Origin: JBBQUN01 sp963717115
GTDB taxonomy: Bacteria; Actinomycetota; Acidimicrobiia; Acidimicrobiales; SZUA-35
Assembly (NCBI GenBank): GCA_963717115.1
Contig: CAVQVO010000002.1
Location: 434,001 to 498,000, forward strand
DNA length: 64,000 bases
Direction: 5' to 3'
Within the stretch, counting starts at the first letter, position 1. Every line of letters begins with the position of its first letter. Below, piece after piece: positions 28,393-37,858 of this stretch. The translations under genes and the position numbers were made by a program. The notes beneath the pieces were generated by a model that saw only the letters and a list, made by a program, of their open reading frames with translations, did not search any database and was not told the DNA's origin.

Positions 28393-29263
28393 ATGCAGAC
28401 ACTCCAGGGAAAAACGGCCGTCGTCACCGGAGCAGCCAGCGGGATGGGCCGGGCCTTCGCTCTGGGCTTCGCCGCTCGGGGGATGAACGTCATCCTCTCC
28501 GACATCGAAGGTCCCGCTCTCGACCTCGCAGTCGCCGACTGTCGAGGCCGTGGCCTCCGACGGCGCCCGGGCCATCGGCGTGGTCACCGATGTCGCCGAC
28601 GCCGAGGCGGTTCGTCGGCTCGCCGCAACGTCGATCGACACCTTCGGCGCCGTCAACGTGCTGTGCAACAACGCCGGGGTCGGCGGCGGCAGCCTCTCGG
28701 CCGCCCCGGGCAGCGTGGTGCTCCCCGACTGGCAGTGGGTGATGGGCGTCAACTTCTGGGGCGTGGTGCACGGACACGAGGCCTTCCTGCCCCACATGCT
28801 CGAGCACGGCGACGGACACATCGTCAACACCGCATCGATGGCCGGTCACTTCCCGGGTCACAGCGCCTACAGCGCCTCGAAGTGGGCGGTGGTCGGCATC
28901 AGCGAGGGTCTCTACAACTCGATGCGGGCCCAGAACACCGGGGTCGGCGTGTCGTGCCTGTGTCCCGGCTGGATCAACACCGCCATCGGTGCCTCGGCCC
29001 GGAACCGCCCCGAGTGGGCGGCTCCCAATGCCCTCGACGAGCCCGACGCCGAGGCCGAGGCTCGTCATCAGTTCGTGCTGGATGCCCTGGCGTCGGGGCT
29101 GCCTCCCGAGCACGTGGCCGACCTGGTCGTCGACGCCATCCTCGAGGACCGGTTCTGGATCTTCACCCACCCCGACATGGTGGCTGCGCTCGAGCCACGC
29201 TTCGCCGCCATCCTCGGTGACCACAACCCGACCTTCGACCCGAGCGCCGCCCTCCGCGACTGA
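28393..29263 (+). CDS. short-chain dehydrogenase/reductase (frame interrupted)
   Basis: About 289 residues after repair, classical SDR. The cofactor motif TGAASGMGRAFA is in the first frame. The NNAG motif (LCNNAGVGGG), the active-site YSASKWAVVG and PGWINTAIG are in the second frame. The break lies near 28537; removing one base joins DLAVA to TVEAVASDGARAIGVV. The Tyr-x-x-x-Lys pair is intact. Substrate unknown. It ends before a large hairpin that separates it from the convergent DUF169 gene. Confidence 0.88.
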
Positions 29264-29270
29264 CCCCCTC

Positions 29271-29347
29271 GTTCTGGCGAGCCTGCGCACCACGTTCCCG
29301 TTCCGACGGCGTGGTGTTCCTCGGCAGGGACGACAGCCCGCCAGAAC
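29271..29347. terminator. long inverted repeat between convergent genes
   Basis: Outer arms GTTCTGGCG (29271-29279) and CGCCAGAAC (29339-29347) enclose an inner pair CACCACG / CGTGGTG (about 29288-29294 and 29310-29316). It lies in the 160-base gap between the SDR (+) and DUF169 (-) genes, so a bidirectional terminator is the simplest reading. There are no T-runs. Confidence 0.45.
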
Positions 29348-29423
29348 GGGGAGTTGGTGACGGCAGCCCGCCAGGGCCCGACCCCCACCCGTTCACGGCG
29401 GCGACGCCGGGTCCGGCGTTCCC

Positions 29424-30224
29424 TCAGCCATACGAGGCGCCGAGACCCGCCCGGGCATCGATCTGGACCCCGTAGGACGGGATCGGGTAGCGAAGTCCGT
29501 TGCGCGACAGCGCCTCGAGACCGGCGATCGCCTTGGGCAGGAACGACGGTGGGGTCGCCATCAGCAGTTCGTCGTCCTGCACGCCGCCGTAGCGGCGTTC
29601 GGCGAAACACGGGATCGACACGCTCGGCTGCCGGGTCGACAGCGCCCGACCCCAGGAGTCGGCGCACGACGACTCGCCGACACAGCCCCACTCGAAGTTC
29701 TGGTAGCCCGACCACTGCAGCCCGTTGATGAGCAGGATCATCTGGGCCGGCGTCGCGTAGATGAGGGCGATGTCGGGCGGATCGAGGCGGCCGGTCGCCA
29801 GCGGCGACACGGCCATGGCCTGGTAGGTCCCGAACGGCACGGTGTGCATGGCGTGCTGGTGGACCGAGGAGTCCTCGATCGTCTCGAACCAGACTCCGGC
29901 CATCTTGTCGCCCGAGAGCCAACGCTCGTCGCGGGGGTGCAGTCCGATCACGGCGCCGCACTGGGCGCCGACGAGGTCGTCGTTGGTGATGCCGACGGTC
30001 CAGTTCAGCCTCGCCGCCATCCCGACGATCTGGTCGGTGGTGTGGATCGTCGTCGGCCGACGGATCCGGTCGATCGCCTCCATCTCCTCGACCGTGGTGA
30101 ACATCTTCATGCCGATCGGGGTGGTCCGCAGACGCAACAACCGGTTGAGATCGTTCACCACACCGACCCAGTCGAGCGGAGCTCCTTCGAGGTGGACGGA
30201 CTGGTCGCTGATGTCGTTGGTCAT
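29424..30224 (-). CDS. DUF169 family protein
   Basis: 266 residues. The DUF169 layout is recognisable: a leading LRLRTTPIGMKMF, then the Cys of GAQCGAVIGL, LATGRLDPPDIALIYATPAQ, a Cys-bearing FEWGCVGESSCADSW, and SIPCFAERRYGGVQDDELLM near the end. Biochemical function of the family is not established. It has six Cys/His-type positions, no signal peptide and no membrane segment. It stands alone on this strand. Confidence 0.88.
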   Translation of the reverse strand: MTNDISDQSVHLEGAPLDWVGVVNDLNRLLRLRTTPIGMKMFTTVEEMEAIDRIRRPTTIHTTDQIVGMAARLNWTVGITNDDLVGAQCGAVIGLHPRDERWLSGDKMAGVWFETIEDSSVHQHAMHTVPFGTYQAMAVSPLATGRLDPPDIALIYATPAQMILLINGLQWSGYQNFEWGCVGESSCADSWGRALSTRQPSVSIPCFAERRYGGVQDDELLMATPPSFLPKAIAGLEALSRNGLRYPIPSYGVQIDARAGLGASYG

Positions 30225-30323
30225 CGCCGAACGTTACTTCGCTCGCTCCGAACGCAAAATCGGCGACCGCCGGCACGGGCAAGGATTGCTCAAGGCCCAT
30301 CGGAAACGCCCGATGAACCTGAT

Positions 30324-30761
30324 GTGGACCACTCTTCGCGCCAACCCCGTTCTCGGCGACCCCTGGTCGGCACCCTGACCGCCACCGTGCTCGCGGTGAC
30401 GATGCTGTCGGGGGCCTGCGGCTCGGACCCGTCGACCGATGCCGCCGGCGACGCTCGACCCAGCAGCCTGGCCTTCACCGACGGCGCCCCGACCACGGCG
30501 AGCACGCTCATCGCCGCCGCCCCCGACGTCGCACTGGGTGAGCTCGACGCCGAGCTCGTGCGTTTCGAGTCGACCTGGGTCTGCGAGGTGCAACGCCGCA
30601 CCTTCCCGACCGAGGACGGGCGGGAAGCGGCGCTGGTCGAGAAACTCGCCGAGTTCGGCCTCGACGAAGCCGCCTACCGGGAGTTCCGGGCCCGGGTGAA
30701 CGACGAACAGGACCTCCGCGACGCGATCCTGTTCAGCTACCAAGAGACATGCCGTCCCTGA
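30324..30761 (+). CDS. small putative lipoprotein
   Basis: About 145 residues. The GTG at 30324 gives MDHSSRQPRSRRPLVGTL, a hydrophobic signal segment (LTATVLAVTMLSG) and an atypical lipobox ending GAC, then a short globular part with Cys in STWVCEVQRRTFP and QETCRP, perhaps a disulfide. Family unknown. The start is uncertain because no strong ribosome site is seen. The stop overlaps the start region of the following secreted-protein gene. Confidence 0.63.
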   Translation: MDHSSRQPRSRRPLVGTLTATVLAVTMLSGACGSDPSTDAAGDARPSSLAFTDGAPTTASTLIAAAPDVALGELDAELVRFESTWVCEVQRRTFPTEDGREAALVEKLAEFGLDEAAYREFRARVNDEQDLRDAILFSYQETCRP

Positions 30762-31576
30762 TGGCCCGGGGCGGGTCGGTATCGGCCGCCCGCCGACGAC
30801 GGGCCTCGGCGCCCATCGTCGCTCTGGTCCTGCTCGCAACCATGGCGAGCCGACCCACACCGGGTTCGGCGCTCGAGGTCGAGCCCCAGCCGATCCTGCT
30901 CTCCGACACCGAGTTCGTCTGGATCCAGGGCGAGGTGGGACTGGTGACCCTCAACTGGACGACCGAGGAGCCACTCACCGACTTCCGGGTCTCGGCGGTC
31001 GGTGGCGGCGACGGAGTCGCCGTCGAGTACGACGATCCGGGACTGGGGCATGCGACCCTCGACGCCGACGACGACCTCGCCTCCAACGAGATCGACTCGA
31101 CCAGCTTCCTCCTGCGCCCCACCGCCGAGACCCCGGCGGACACCTTCCACCTCGACGTCGCCGTCTCGTGGGCCTGGGGTGGCCGACGGCACGACGCCGT
31201 CGTACGACTGGCGTTCCAGCAGCGGGCGGACGACGGTCGACCCTTCCTGATCCTCACCGAATCGGCGGTCGTCCCGGCGATCGGTGACGGTTCCCGCAAC
31301 TGGGTCGAACTCTCGTTCCTGGGGCTCGACGCCGACCTGCGCGACTTCGCGGTCTCGATCGATGGCGACCTGCCCGTCTACTACCCGCAGACGTCCTACA
31401 CGAGCCTGCACCACAACGACGTCCTCGAGGTCGGCGAGCGGGACGTGGCCCGGTTCTGGCTCGACCCCGCCTCGATCGAGCCGGGTACCTACGAGCTGAC
31501 CGTGCACGTGGACTACGTCGACGGTTCGGGTCGTCAGGCCACCGATCGACCGCTGGTGATCACCGTCGGCCGCTAG
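30749..31576 (+). CDS. secreted beta-rich protein of unknown function
   Basis: 275 residues with an Arg-rich N region, a signal segment (APIVALVLLATMASRPTPGSA) and a mature part of about 230 residues that reads as two beta-sandwich units (VWIQGEVGLVTLNWTTEEP; NWVELSFLGLDADLRDF). No catalytic motif is visible. ATG 30749 or the TGATG-coupled ATG at 30761 may start it. Co-transcription with the upstream lipoprotein is likely; the pair may be an exported complex. It overlaps the convergent acyl-CoA dehydrogenase by 17 bp. Confidence 0.75.
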   Translation: MPSLMARGGSVSAARRRRASAPIVALVLLATMASRPTPGSALEVEPQPILLSDTEFVWIQGEVGLVTLNWTTEEPLTDFRVSAVGGGDGVAVEYDDPGLGHATLDADDDLASNEIDSTSFLLRPTAETPADTFHLDVAVSWAWGGRRHDAVVRLAFQQRADDGRPFLILTESAVVPAIGDGSRNWVELSFLGLDADLRDFAVSIDGDLPVYYPQTSYTSLHHNDVLEVGERDVARFWLDPASIEPGTYELTVHVDYVDGSGRQATDRPLVITVGR

Positions 31577-32777
31577 CTCGCTCGGCCTGCTGCCGGAGTT
31601 CCCGGCGGGCGATGGCCATCAGGTGCACCTCATCGGGTCCGTCGGCGATTCGCAGCGACCGCAGCTGGGCATACATCCTCGCCAGGGGGGTGTCGTCGGA
31701 GACACCGGCGGCTCCGAACACCTGGATCGCCCGGTCGACGATCGTCGTCGCCGTTCGCATCACGTGGACCTTGATGACCGACATCTCGGGCGCCGCGGCC
31801 TGGTCGCCCTCGGTGTCCATGATCGATGCGGTGCGCAACGTGAGCAGGCGAGCCGCGTCGAGTTCGATGCGGGCCTCGGCGATCCAGTCGCCGATGTTGG
31901 CCCGGCTGGACAGTGGCTGGCCGAACGTGGTCCGCTGACCGGCCCGCTCGCACAGCAACCCCAGGGCGTGTTCGGCGAGGCCGATGGTGCGCATGCAGTG
32001 CTGGACCCGAGCGGGACCCAGCCGGGCCTGGCCGATCGCGAACCCGCCCCCGACGTCGCCCAGCAGGGCGCCGGCCGGGACCCGGACCTCGTCGAATTCG
32101 AGCTCGACGTGGCCGTTGGGGTCGAGGTAGCCGAACTTCGCGAGGTTGCGCACCACCCGCAACCCCGGCGTGTCGATGGGGACGATGAACTGGCTCTGCC
32201 GCCGGTGACGGGAGGCCTCGGGATCGGTGCCGGCCACGGCGATGACGAAGGCGCAGTTCGGGTGCAGAACGCCGCTGATCCACCACTTCCGGCCGTTCAG
32301 CACCCAATCGTCACCGTCTCGCCGGGCCCCCATCGAGATGTTGGCGGCATCCGACGAGGCGACGTCGGGCTCGGTCATGGCGAACGCCGATCGGATGAGA
32401 CCGTCGAGCTGGGGTTCGAGCCAGCGCTCGCGCTGCTCGTCGGATGCGTAGCGGGCCAGGGCGTCACCATTGACACTCGACGGGGCATCACAGTTGGTGA
32501 CCTCCTGGGCCAGAGCGCTCGTGCCGAGCACCTCGGCGAGCGGCGCGTACTCGACCATCGAGAGACCGGGCCCGTAGAAGGGATCGCGGACACACAGGTT
32601 CCAGAGCCCGGCTTCCTTGGCCTCGGCCTTCAGCGCCTCGATGATGGCCGGCTGGGTGTCGGGGGCTTCCCGACGCTGCTGCTCGGCCAGGGCCTCGTTG
32701 GGGCGGACGCGATCGTCGACGAACGCCGTCAGCTCCTCGATCCGCCGGAGCGTCTCGCGACCGTGGTTGAAGTCCAT
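31560..32777 (-). CDS. acyl-CoA dehydrogenase
   Basis: 405 residues, FAD-dependent alpha-beta dehydrogenation of an acyl-CoA. Typical blocks are FAMTEPDVASSDAANI, NGRKWWISG, ARLGPARVQHCMRTIGLAE, RTTFGQPLSSRANI and the C-terminal VFGAAGVSDDTPLAR plus RIADGPDEVHL, closest in feel to the ACAD10/11 branch. It starts 23 bases after the CoA-transferase stop, in an operon with CoA-transferase and nitronate monooxygenase-like genes. Chain-length preference unknown. Confidence 0.95.
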   Translation of the reverse strand: MDFNHGRETLRRIEELTAFVDDRVRPNEALAEQQRREAPDTQPAIIEALKAEAKEAGLWNLCVRDPFYGPGLSMVEYAPLAEVLGTSALAQEVTNCDAPSSVNGDALARYASDEQRERWLEPQLDGLIRSAFAMTEPDVASSDAANISMGARRDGDDWVLNGRKWWISGVLHPNCAFVIAVAGTDPEASRHRRQSQFIVPIDTPGLRVVRNLAKFGYLDPNGHVELEFDEVRVPAGALLGDVGGGFAIGQARLGPARVQHCMRTIGLAEHALGLLCERAGQRTTFGQPLSSRANIGDWIAEARIELDAARLLTLRTASIMDTEGDQAAAPEMSVIKVHVMRTATTIVDRAIQVFGAAGVSDDTPLARMYAQLRSLRIADGPDEVHLMAIARRELRQQAERASGRR

Positions 32778-32800
32778 GGGTTCCTTCCTGATCCGGTGGT

Positions 32801-34105
32801 TCAGCCGTCGGCCGGCGGCTGTTGCGGTCGTCGATGCACGATGCCGTCGGCAACCAGCCGTTCGATGGTGTCGCGGTCGTAGCCGAGTTCGACCAGCAGC
32901 TCGTCGGTGTGTTCACCGTGGTCGGCGATCTCGGGGCGCGCCCGATAGCCGGACCCGCTCATCGTGATCGGTGCCGACGACATGACGTAGTGACCGAACC
33001 GCTCGTGGTCGGCCTCGTAGACCAGGCCGGCGGCGTGGGCATCGGGGTCGAGGAGCAGTTCCTCGACCAGGCGAACCGGGCTGGCGGGAATGTCCTCGGC
33101 GAGCAGGACGGCCATCGCCTCGTCGGTCGACAGGCTGCGAAGCCGGTCGGCCAGATGGGCTCGGGTTGCGGCCAGCAGCTCGTCGCGTCTGGTCCGATCC
33201 GCCCACTCGTCTCGGGTCCGCGGATCGGTGGTTCCGAACGATCGGCAGAGCCGGGCGCCCATCGGCCCGGTCGCTCCGATGGCGACGGCCCCGTCACTCG
33301 TGTCGTAGGTGGACATGAAGAACACCTCGGGGGCGGCACGCCGGGCCCGTTCATCGGCCAGGTCGGCCAGGGATTCGCCGGCGGCGCGCCGCTCGGCCAG
33401 GGACCGCTTCCAGTCATCGGTGGCGTCGAACAGGTTGGCGGAACGGTGCATCAGGTAGAGCCCGGCGTGCGCCAAGGACGTGCCGACCCGTTGACCCTCC
33501 CCCGTTCGTTCCCGGTGCTGCAGGGCGGCGGCGATCCCGAATGCCAGCAGGAGACCGGCGGTGTAGTCGCAGTAGTACGCCTCGTAGCGACCCATCCGAC
33601 CCCCTTGCGACGTGGCCGAACGCAGGCCGGTCCACGATTGGGCGATGAGATCGAGGCTGGGGCGGAGGGCGTCGGGGCCGGTATCACCGAACCCGGTGAT
33701 CTCGCCATGGACCAGTCCCGGGTTGACGGTCCGGAGCGACTCGTGGTCGAGCCCCAACCGTTGCGCCGTTCCCGGCCGCAGGTTGGTGATCAACACGTCG
33801 GCGTGGGTGGCCAGGTCGAGGGCGATGGACCGACCGGCCGGGCTCGACAGGTCGACCGGGAGTGCACGTTTGCCCCGGGCCTTGACGGCGTACTGCCGAC
33901 CGTCGGTCCAGGCCGTGCCATCGGCCGTTCGGAGCGGATCGGTCGATCGGGTCTGGTCGCCGGTGACGGGCTCGAGCTTGACGACGTCGGCGCCGCCGTG
34001 GGCGAACAGCTCCCCGCAGATCGGGGCCGCGACGAACTGGCCGATCTCGAGGACCCGGAGTCCCTCGAAGACGCCCGGCAACGGGTCGGGGTCAGCGGAG
34101 GCCAT
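32801..34105 (-). CDS. CaiB/BaiF-type (family III) CoA-transferase
   Basis: 434 residues. The N-terminal VLEIGQFVAAPICGELFAHGG and ADVVKLEPVTGDQTR blocks, LITNLRPGTAQRLGLD, the catalytic Asp region PSLDLIAQSWTGL, and AALQHRERTGEGQRV identify the family. It moves CoA between carboxylic acids or esters. It overlaps the upstream nitronate monooxygenase-like gene by 14 bp and precedes the acyl-CoA dehydrogenase, consistent with activation and beta-oxidation of an unusual carboxylic acid. Confidence 0.95.
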   Translation of the reverse strand: MASADPDPLPGVFEGLRVLEIGQFVAAPICGELFAHGGADVVKLEPVTGDQTRSTDPLRTADGTAWTDGRQYAVKARGKRALPVDLSSPAGRSIALDLATHADVLITNLRPGTAQRLGLDHESLRTVNPGLVHGEITGFGDTGPDALRPSLDLIAQSWTGLRSATSQGGRMGRYEAYYCDYTAGLLLAFGIAAALQHRERTGEGQRVGTSLAHAGLYLMHRSANLFDATDDWKRSLAERRAAGESLADLADERARRAAPEVFFMSTYDTSDGAVAIGATGPMGARLCRSFGTTDPRTRDEWADRTRRDELLAATRAHLADRLRSLSTDEAMAVLLAEDIPASPVRLVEELLLDPDAHAAGLVYEADHERFGHYVMSSAPITMSGSGYRARPEIADHGEHTDELLVELGYDRDTIERLVADGIVHRRPQQPPADG

Positions 34106-35189
34106 CGAGGGTCGCCTCGGTCTCGGCCACCAGGCGGCCGATCACGTCGGCCACGGTGGTGAGCGAATCGAAATAGGCCACGCTCTGTCCGACCGGGGAG
34201 TGCATCAACGGGGCCACCCGGTGCCGGTCGATCTGCCCCAGGATGTCGCCGACGAGGATGTCCTGGTACGGCATCTTGAGTGGTTCGGGCGCCCCGGGGG
34301 CCGACCACTCGTCGGTCCACGCCGTGCGGATCTGGCGCAGCGTCTTGCCCGAGTCGGCCCTCGAGATCACGGCATCGGCCGAACCGCCGGCGATCAGTTT
34401 CGCCAGCACCTCGGGCTCGGTGTGCTCCTCCTCGCAGAACAGCCAGGCCGTTCCGAGCCACACCCCGACCGCACCGAGGGCCATGGCCGCGGCGATGTGA
34501 CGCCCGGTGGCGACGCCCCCGGCTGCGACGACCGGGAGATCGCCGGCGACGTCGACGATCTGGGGCACCAGCGAGAACGTGCCGATCGGTCCGGTGTGCG
34601 CCCCGGCGTCGGTGCCCTGGGCAACGAGGATGTCGGCGCCCGCCTGCATCGCCTTGACCGCGTGCTTCGGCTGGCCCACCAGGCTCACCAGGGTCTTGCC
34701 CCGATCCTTGGCCGGACCGATGACCCACTCCGGGCTCCCGATGCCGAGGGCGAGGACCGAGATCGACGAGTCCATCACCACGTCGACCTGCTCCCGGGCC
34801 ATCTCTTCGCTCCGGACGAACCGCGACCGCATCCCCGGATTGCCGTCGTCGGGCACCTCGTATCGGGCCCGCAGGCCGGCGATGAAGGCCCGGTGCTCGT
34901 CGGGGATCGCCGCCTCGATCTCGGCGCGGTTGTCGCGTTCGGGCATGCCCGGTGGGATCACCAGATCGAGTCCGTAGGGGCGATCGCCGAGCACGTCGGC
35001 CATGGCGCTCACGCCTTCCTCGATCTCCTCGGGCGTGGATCGGGTGGCACCCCAGATCCCGATCCCACCGGCCAGGCTGACGGCCATGGCCGCCTCGAGC
35101 GAGTGGGTGAACCCGAAGATCGGGAGCTCGGCACCCAGATCGTCACACAGGCGGTTGCGGAGCCGGGAGCTGGTCACCGGGTTGGACAT
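34092..35189 (-). CDS. NAD(P)H-dependent flavin oxidoreductase / nitronate monooxygenase-like
   Basis: A 365-residue FMN TIM-barrel protein of the 2-nitropropane dioxygenase family. Visible signatures are LPIFGFTHSLEAAMAVSLAGG, ALGIGSPEWVIG, SLVGQPKHAVKAMQAGADILV, QGTDAGAHTGPIGTF and PVVAAGGVATGRHIAAAMALG. ATG 35189 has GGAGT ten bases upstream; longer upstream readings cross the ROK promoter region. First gene of a three-gene operon; its true substrate may be an enoyl-type compound instead of a nitronate. Confidence 0.93.
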   Translation of the reverse strand: MSNPVTSSRLRNRLCDDLGAELPIFGFTHSLEAAMAVSLAGGIGIWGATRSTPEEIEEGVSAMADVLGDRPYGLDLVIPPGMPERDNRAEIEAAIPDEHRAFIAGLRARYEVPDDGNPGMRSRFVRSEEMAREQVDVVMDSSISVLALGIGSPEWVIGPAKDRGKTLVSLVGQPKHAVKAMQAGADILVAQGTDAGAHTGPIGTFSLVPQIVDVAGDLPVVAAGGVATGRHIAAAMALGAVGVWLGTAWLFCEEEHTEPEVLAKLIAGGSADAVISRADSGKTLRQIRTAWTDEWSAPGAPEPLKMPYQDILVGDILGQIDRHRVAPLMHSPVGQSVAYFDSLTTVADVIGRLVAETEATLDGLR

Positions 35190-35315
35190 CGAGCTACTCC
35201 TGGGTCGGCGGCGCGTACCCCATGCTTGCGGGATTCGCCGGCCGGCGCCACTTGCCCGATGCGCCATCCGGTGCCGCATGATCCGAGCGTCCGGACGCCG
35301 TACAGTTGATCGTCG

Positions 35316-36476
35316 ATGACCCCACCTCCCATCCCGGCCATGCGTGCTCCGGCGGTTCGGGCGGCCAACGCCGAGCTGGTCCTGCGCCACCTGCGCTCGG
35401 GTGCGGGCTCGGCGAAGACCCGGGCCGAGCTTTCGCTGCTCACCTCGCTCACACCCCAGGCGATCGGTTCCATCCTCGCCGAGCTCGTCGACCGGGGTCT
35501 CGTCCTGGAGCAGCCCAGCAGCCGGGTCGGACCCGGTCGCCCGCCGACGGAGTTCCGGCTCGACCCCGAGGGACGGTTCTGCGTGGTGGTGATCCTCCGG
35601 TTCGGAGACGTGCACCTGATCGTCGAGGACGCCCTGGAACGCGTCGTCGCCTTCCGGCGGTTCCGGCAGAAGGCCCCGACCCGGCCCCGTCCCCTCGTCG
35701 ATCGGGTGGTGCGGGTCATGACCCGTCTGCTCGAATCGGTCGACATCCCGCTCGATCGCGTCGGCCGGGTCGAGGTGACCGTCGAGGGGCGGGTCGACGA
35801 GGATCGGCTCGTGGTCCATGAGTCACCGCTGTGGTCCTCGACCGGCCTCGGCCTCGGCGGATTGTTCGTCGAGGCCCTCCCCGGTGGCATCGAGTTGTCG
35901 CTCACCAGTGCCGACCGGGCGCTGGCCGCCACCGCCTATCACGAGCTCGGCGCCGATCCGTCGGAGTTGGTGGTCATCGTCCACATCGGCCACAGCATCC
36001 GTCTCTATCTGGCCTCCGACGGCGTCCTCCTGGCCAGCCGGGCCGGGAACACCGGCTCGCTGCACCACTTCGCCGTCGCCGGCAACGACCGCCGGTGCCC
36101 GTGCGGCGAGATCGGCTGCCTCGGCACGGTGGCCAGCGGCGAGGCCGTGATCACGACCTACCGGGATCGCACCGGGATCGGTCTCGACGCCGCCGCCGAC
36201 CTGATCGACCGCGTCGGGGCCGGCGACCTCGACGCCATCGAGGCGGCCCGGGAGGCGGTCGACTGGCTCGGCCGCGGTCTGGCTCCGCTCCTGCGCGTGC
36301 TCGATCCCGATCGAGTGGTGCTCACCGGGGCCGTCGGCGGCGGCGACAGCCCGGGGTCGAGACAGCTGATCGCCACGGTGCGCCGCCACCTGCACCCCTC
36401 ACAGCAGTCGGTGCCCATCCACGTCGTCCAGCCCTACTTCGCCGAGCAGACCATGGCGAATCTCGTGCTGCGCTGA
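35316..36476 (+). CDS. ROK-family transcriptional regulator
   Basis: 386 residues. A winged-helix DNA-binding domain (about 15-75, TRAELSLLTSLTPQAIGSIL) is followed by a ROK sugar-kinase-like domain. The zinc site is CPCGEIGCLG. The kinase active site is eroded: the usual GTGxGxG phosphate loop reads HIGHSIRLYLASDG and the catalytic N-D-A-N motif reads S-A-D-R, so it is a sensor and not a kinase. A TACAGT -10-like box at 35301-35306 gives a near-leaderless transcript. Divergent from the NMO/CoA-transferase operon, which is its best candidate target. Confidence 0.9.
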   Translation: MTPPPIPAMRAPAVRAANAELVLRHLRSGAGSAKTRAELSLLTSLTPQAIGSILAELVDRGLVLEQPSSRVGPGRPPTEFRLDPEGRFCVVVILRFGDVHLIVEDALERVVAFRRFRQKAPTRPRPLVDRVVRVMTRLLESVDIPLDRVGRVEVTVEGRVDEDRLVVHESPLWSSTGLGLGGLFVEALPGGIELSLTSADRALAATAYHELGADPSELVVIVHIGHSIRLYLASDGVLLASRAGNTGSLHHFAVAGNDRRCPCGEIGCLGTVASGEAVITTYRDRTGIGLDAAADLIDRVGAGDLDAIEAAREAVDWLGRGLAPLLRVLDPDRVVLTGAVGGGDSPGSRQLIATVRRHLHPSQQSVPIHVVQPYFAEQTMANLVLR

Positions 36477-36537
36477 ACCGTCACCATCCGCCGTCGCCCA
36501 CTGCCAGATCGCCGGAGCGGCCGCTGCGCTTCGGTCG

Positions 36538-37791
36538 TCATCGGATCTCCCCGGAGGACCGCTGGGTGCCCTTGAGGAGCTCGCGGAAGGGCGTGTCCTT
36601 GTCGACCGTCGGCTCACGGGGAAGCCCGAGCACCCGCTCGCCCAGGGTGTTCCGCTGGATCTCGTCGGTCCCGCCCCCCAGGCTCATGCCGCGACAGTTC
36701 AGCGTCTGGTAGGCGAAGAACTCGGCGTCGTCGTCGCCGGGCTCCCAGGCCGGTGACGACGGGAAGCAGATCCGCGCCGCGAGATCGGTGGCGGCGCGGC
36801 CCTGCACCGTTCGCCAGAGCTTGCCGATCGAGGGGCTGAGGCCGGTCCGTCCCCGCAGGAAGCCGACCACCCGTTCGTTGATCCACAGCTGGGCCAGTTC
36901 CTGACGCACGACCGGATCGTCGAGCCGATCCCTCTGGCGGGCCAGATCGATCAACTGCACCACGGGGATCGGCACCCGGGACCAGAGGCGGTCCATGCCC
37001 GAGTTGTCCATCGACGCCACCCCGGTCTGGACCCGTTCGTGGGCGAGCAGGGCAACGGCCATGCGCCAACCGTCGTTGACCTCGCCGATCACCCAGTCGG
37101 CGGGGACCCGGGCCTCGTCGATGAAGACCTCGTTGAACTCCGAGTGGCCGGTCATCTGGCGGAGCGGCCGGACCGTCACGCCCGGCTGGTCCATCGGCAT
37201 GACGAGCATGGTGATGCCCCGGTGTTTCGGCGCGTCGGGGTCGGTCCGGGCGAGGAGGATCGACAGGTCGGCGTTCTGGGCCCCCGAGGTCCACACCTTC
37301 TGCCCGGAAACGACCCATTCGTCGCCGTCGCGGACGGCCCGGGTCGACAGCGACGCCAGATCCGATCCCGCACCGGGCTCGGAGTAGAGCTGACACCAGA
37401 TCTCGTCGCCACGGAGACCGGGACGCAGGAATCGGCGGCGAACGGCGTCGGAGCCGTGGTCACGGACGACGGGCAGCGCCATGCCGACGCCGATCCCGAA
37501 GACCGAGTTCTCGGTGGGAACCCGCCCCTCGCTCTCGGCGGCCCAGATCGACTGGTGCGCCGGGCCGAGGCCCCGTCCGCCGAACTCGGCCGGGTAGTCG
37601 AGCCCGGCCAACCCGGCGTCGTAGAGGGCGGCGCGATAGGCCTTGCCCCGGGCCACGCTCCCCGTGCGACCCTCGAGCACCGCCGGGAGTGTCGTCTCGA
37701 AGAACTGCCGGACCGTGGCTCGGAACTCGGCGAGATCGGCCGTCTCGGCGCCGGAGGAATCGAGGGGATGATCGGTCGACGTCTCGGTCAT
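36538..37791 (-). CDS. acyl-CoA dehydrogenase
   Basis: 417 residues. FAD/acyl-CoA signatures are LYSEPGAGSDLASLS, VSGQKVWTSGAQNADL, GVTVRPLRQMTGHSEFNEVF, the RVQTGVASMDNSGMDRL helix and a C-terminal LGGGTDEIQRNTLGERVLGLP. Full length. It stands alone, convergent with the ROK gene and 68 bases before mfd's 3' end on the same strand. Substrate unknown. Confidence 0.95.
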   Translation of the reverse strand: MTETSTDHPLDSSGAETADLAEFRATVRQFFETTLPAVLEGRTGSVARGKAYRAALYDAGLAGLDYPAEFGGRGLGPAHQSIWAAESEGRVPTENSVFGIGVGMALPVVRDHGSDAVRRRFLRPGLRGDEIWCQLYSEPGAGSDLASLSTRAVRDGDEWVVSGQKVWTSGAQNADLSILLARTDPDAPKHRGITMLVMPMDQPGVTVRPLRQMTGHSEFNEVFIDEARVPADWVIGEVNDGWRMAVALLAHERVQTGVASMDNSGMDRLWSRVPIPVVQLIDLARQRDRLDDPVVRQELAQLWINERVVGFLRGRTGLSPSIGKLWRTVQGRAATDLAARICFPSSPAWEPGDDDAEFFAYQTLNCRGMSLGGGTDEIQRNTLGERVLGLPREPTVDKDTPFRELLKGTQRSSGEIR

Positions 37792-37858
37792 GACGCCAAC
37801 CTATGCGGTGACCGCCGCCCGCTCCAGCGAGCTCGTCGAGGGTCGTTCGTCGGGGATC

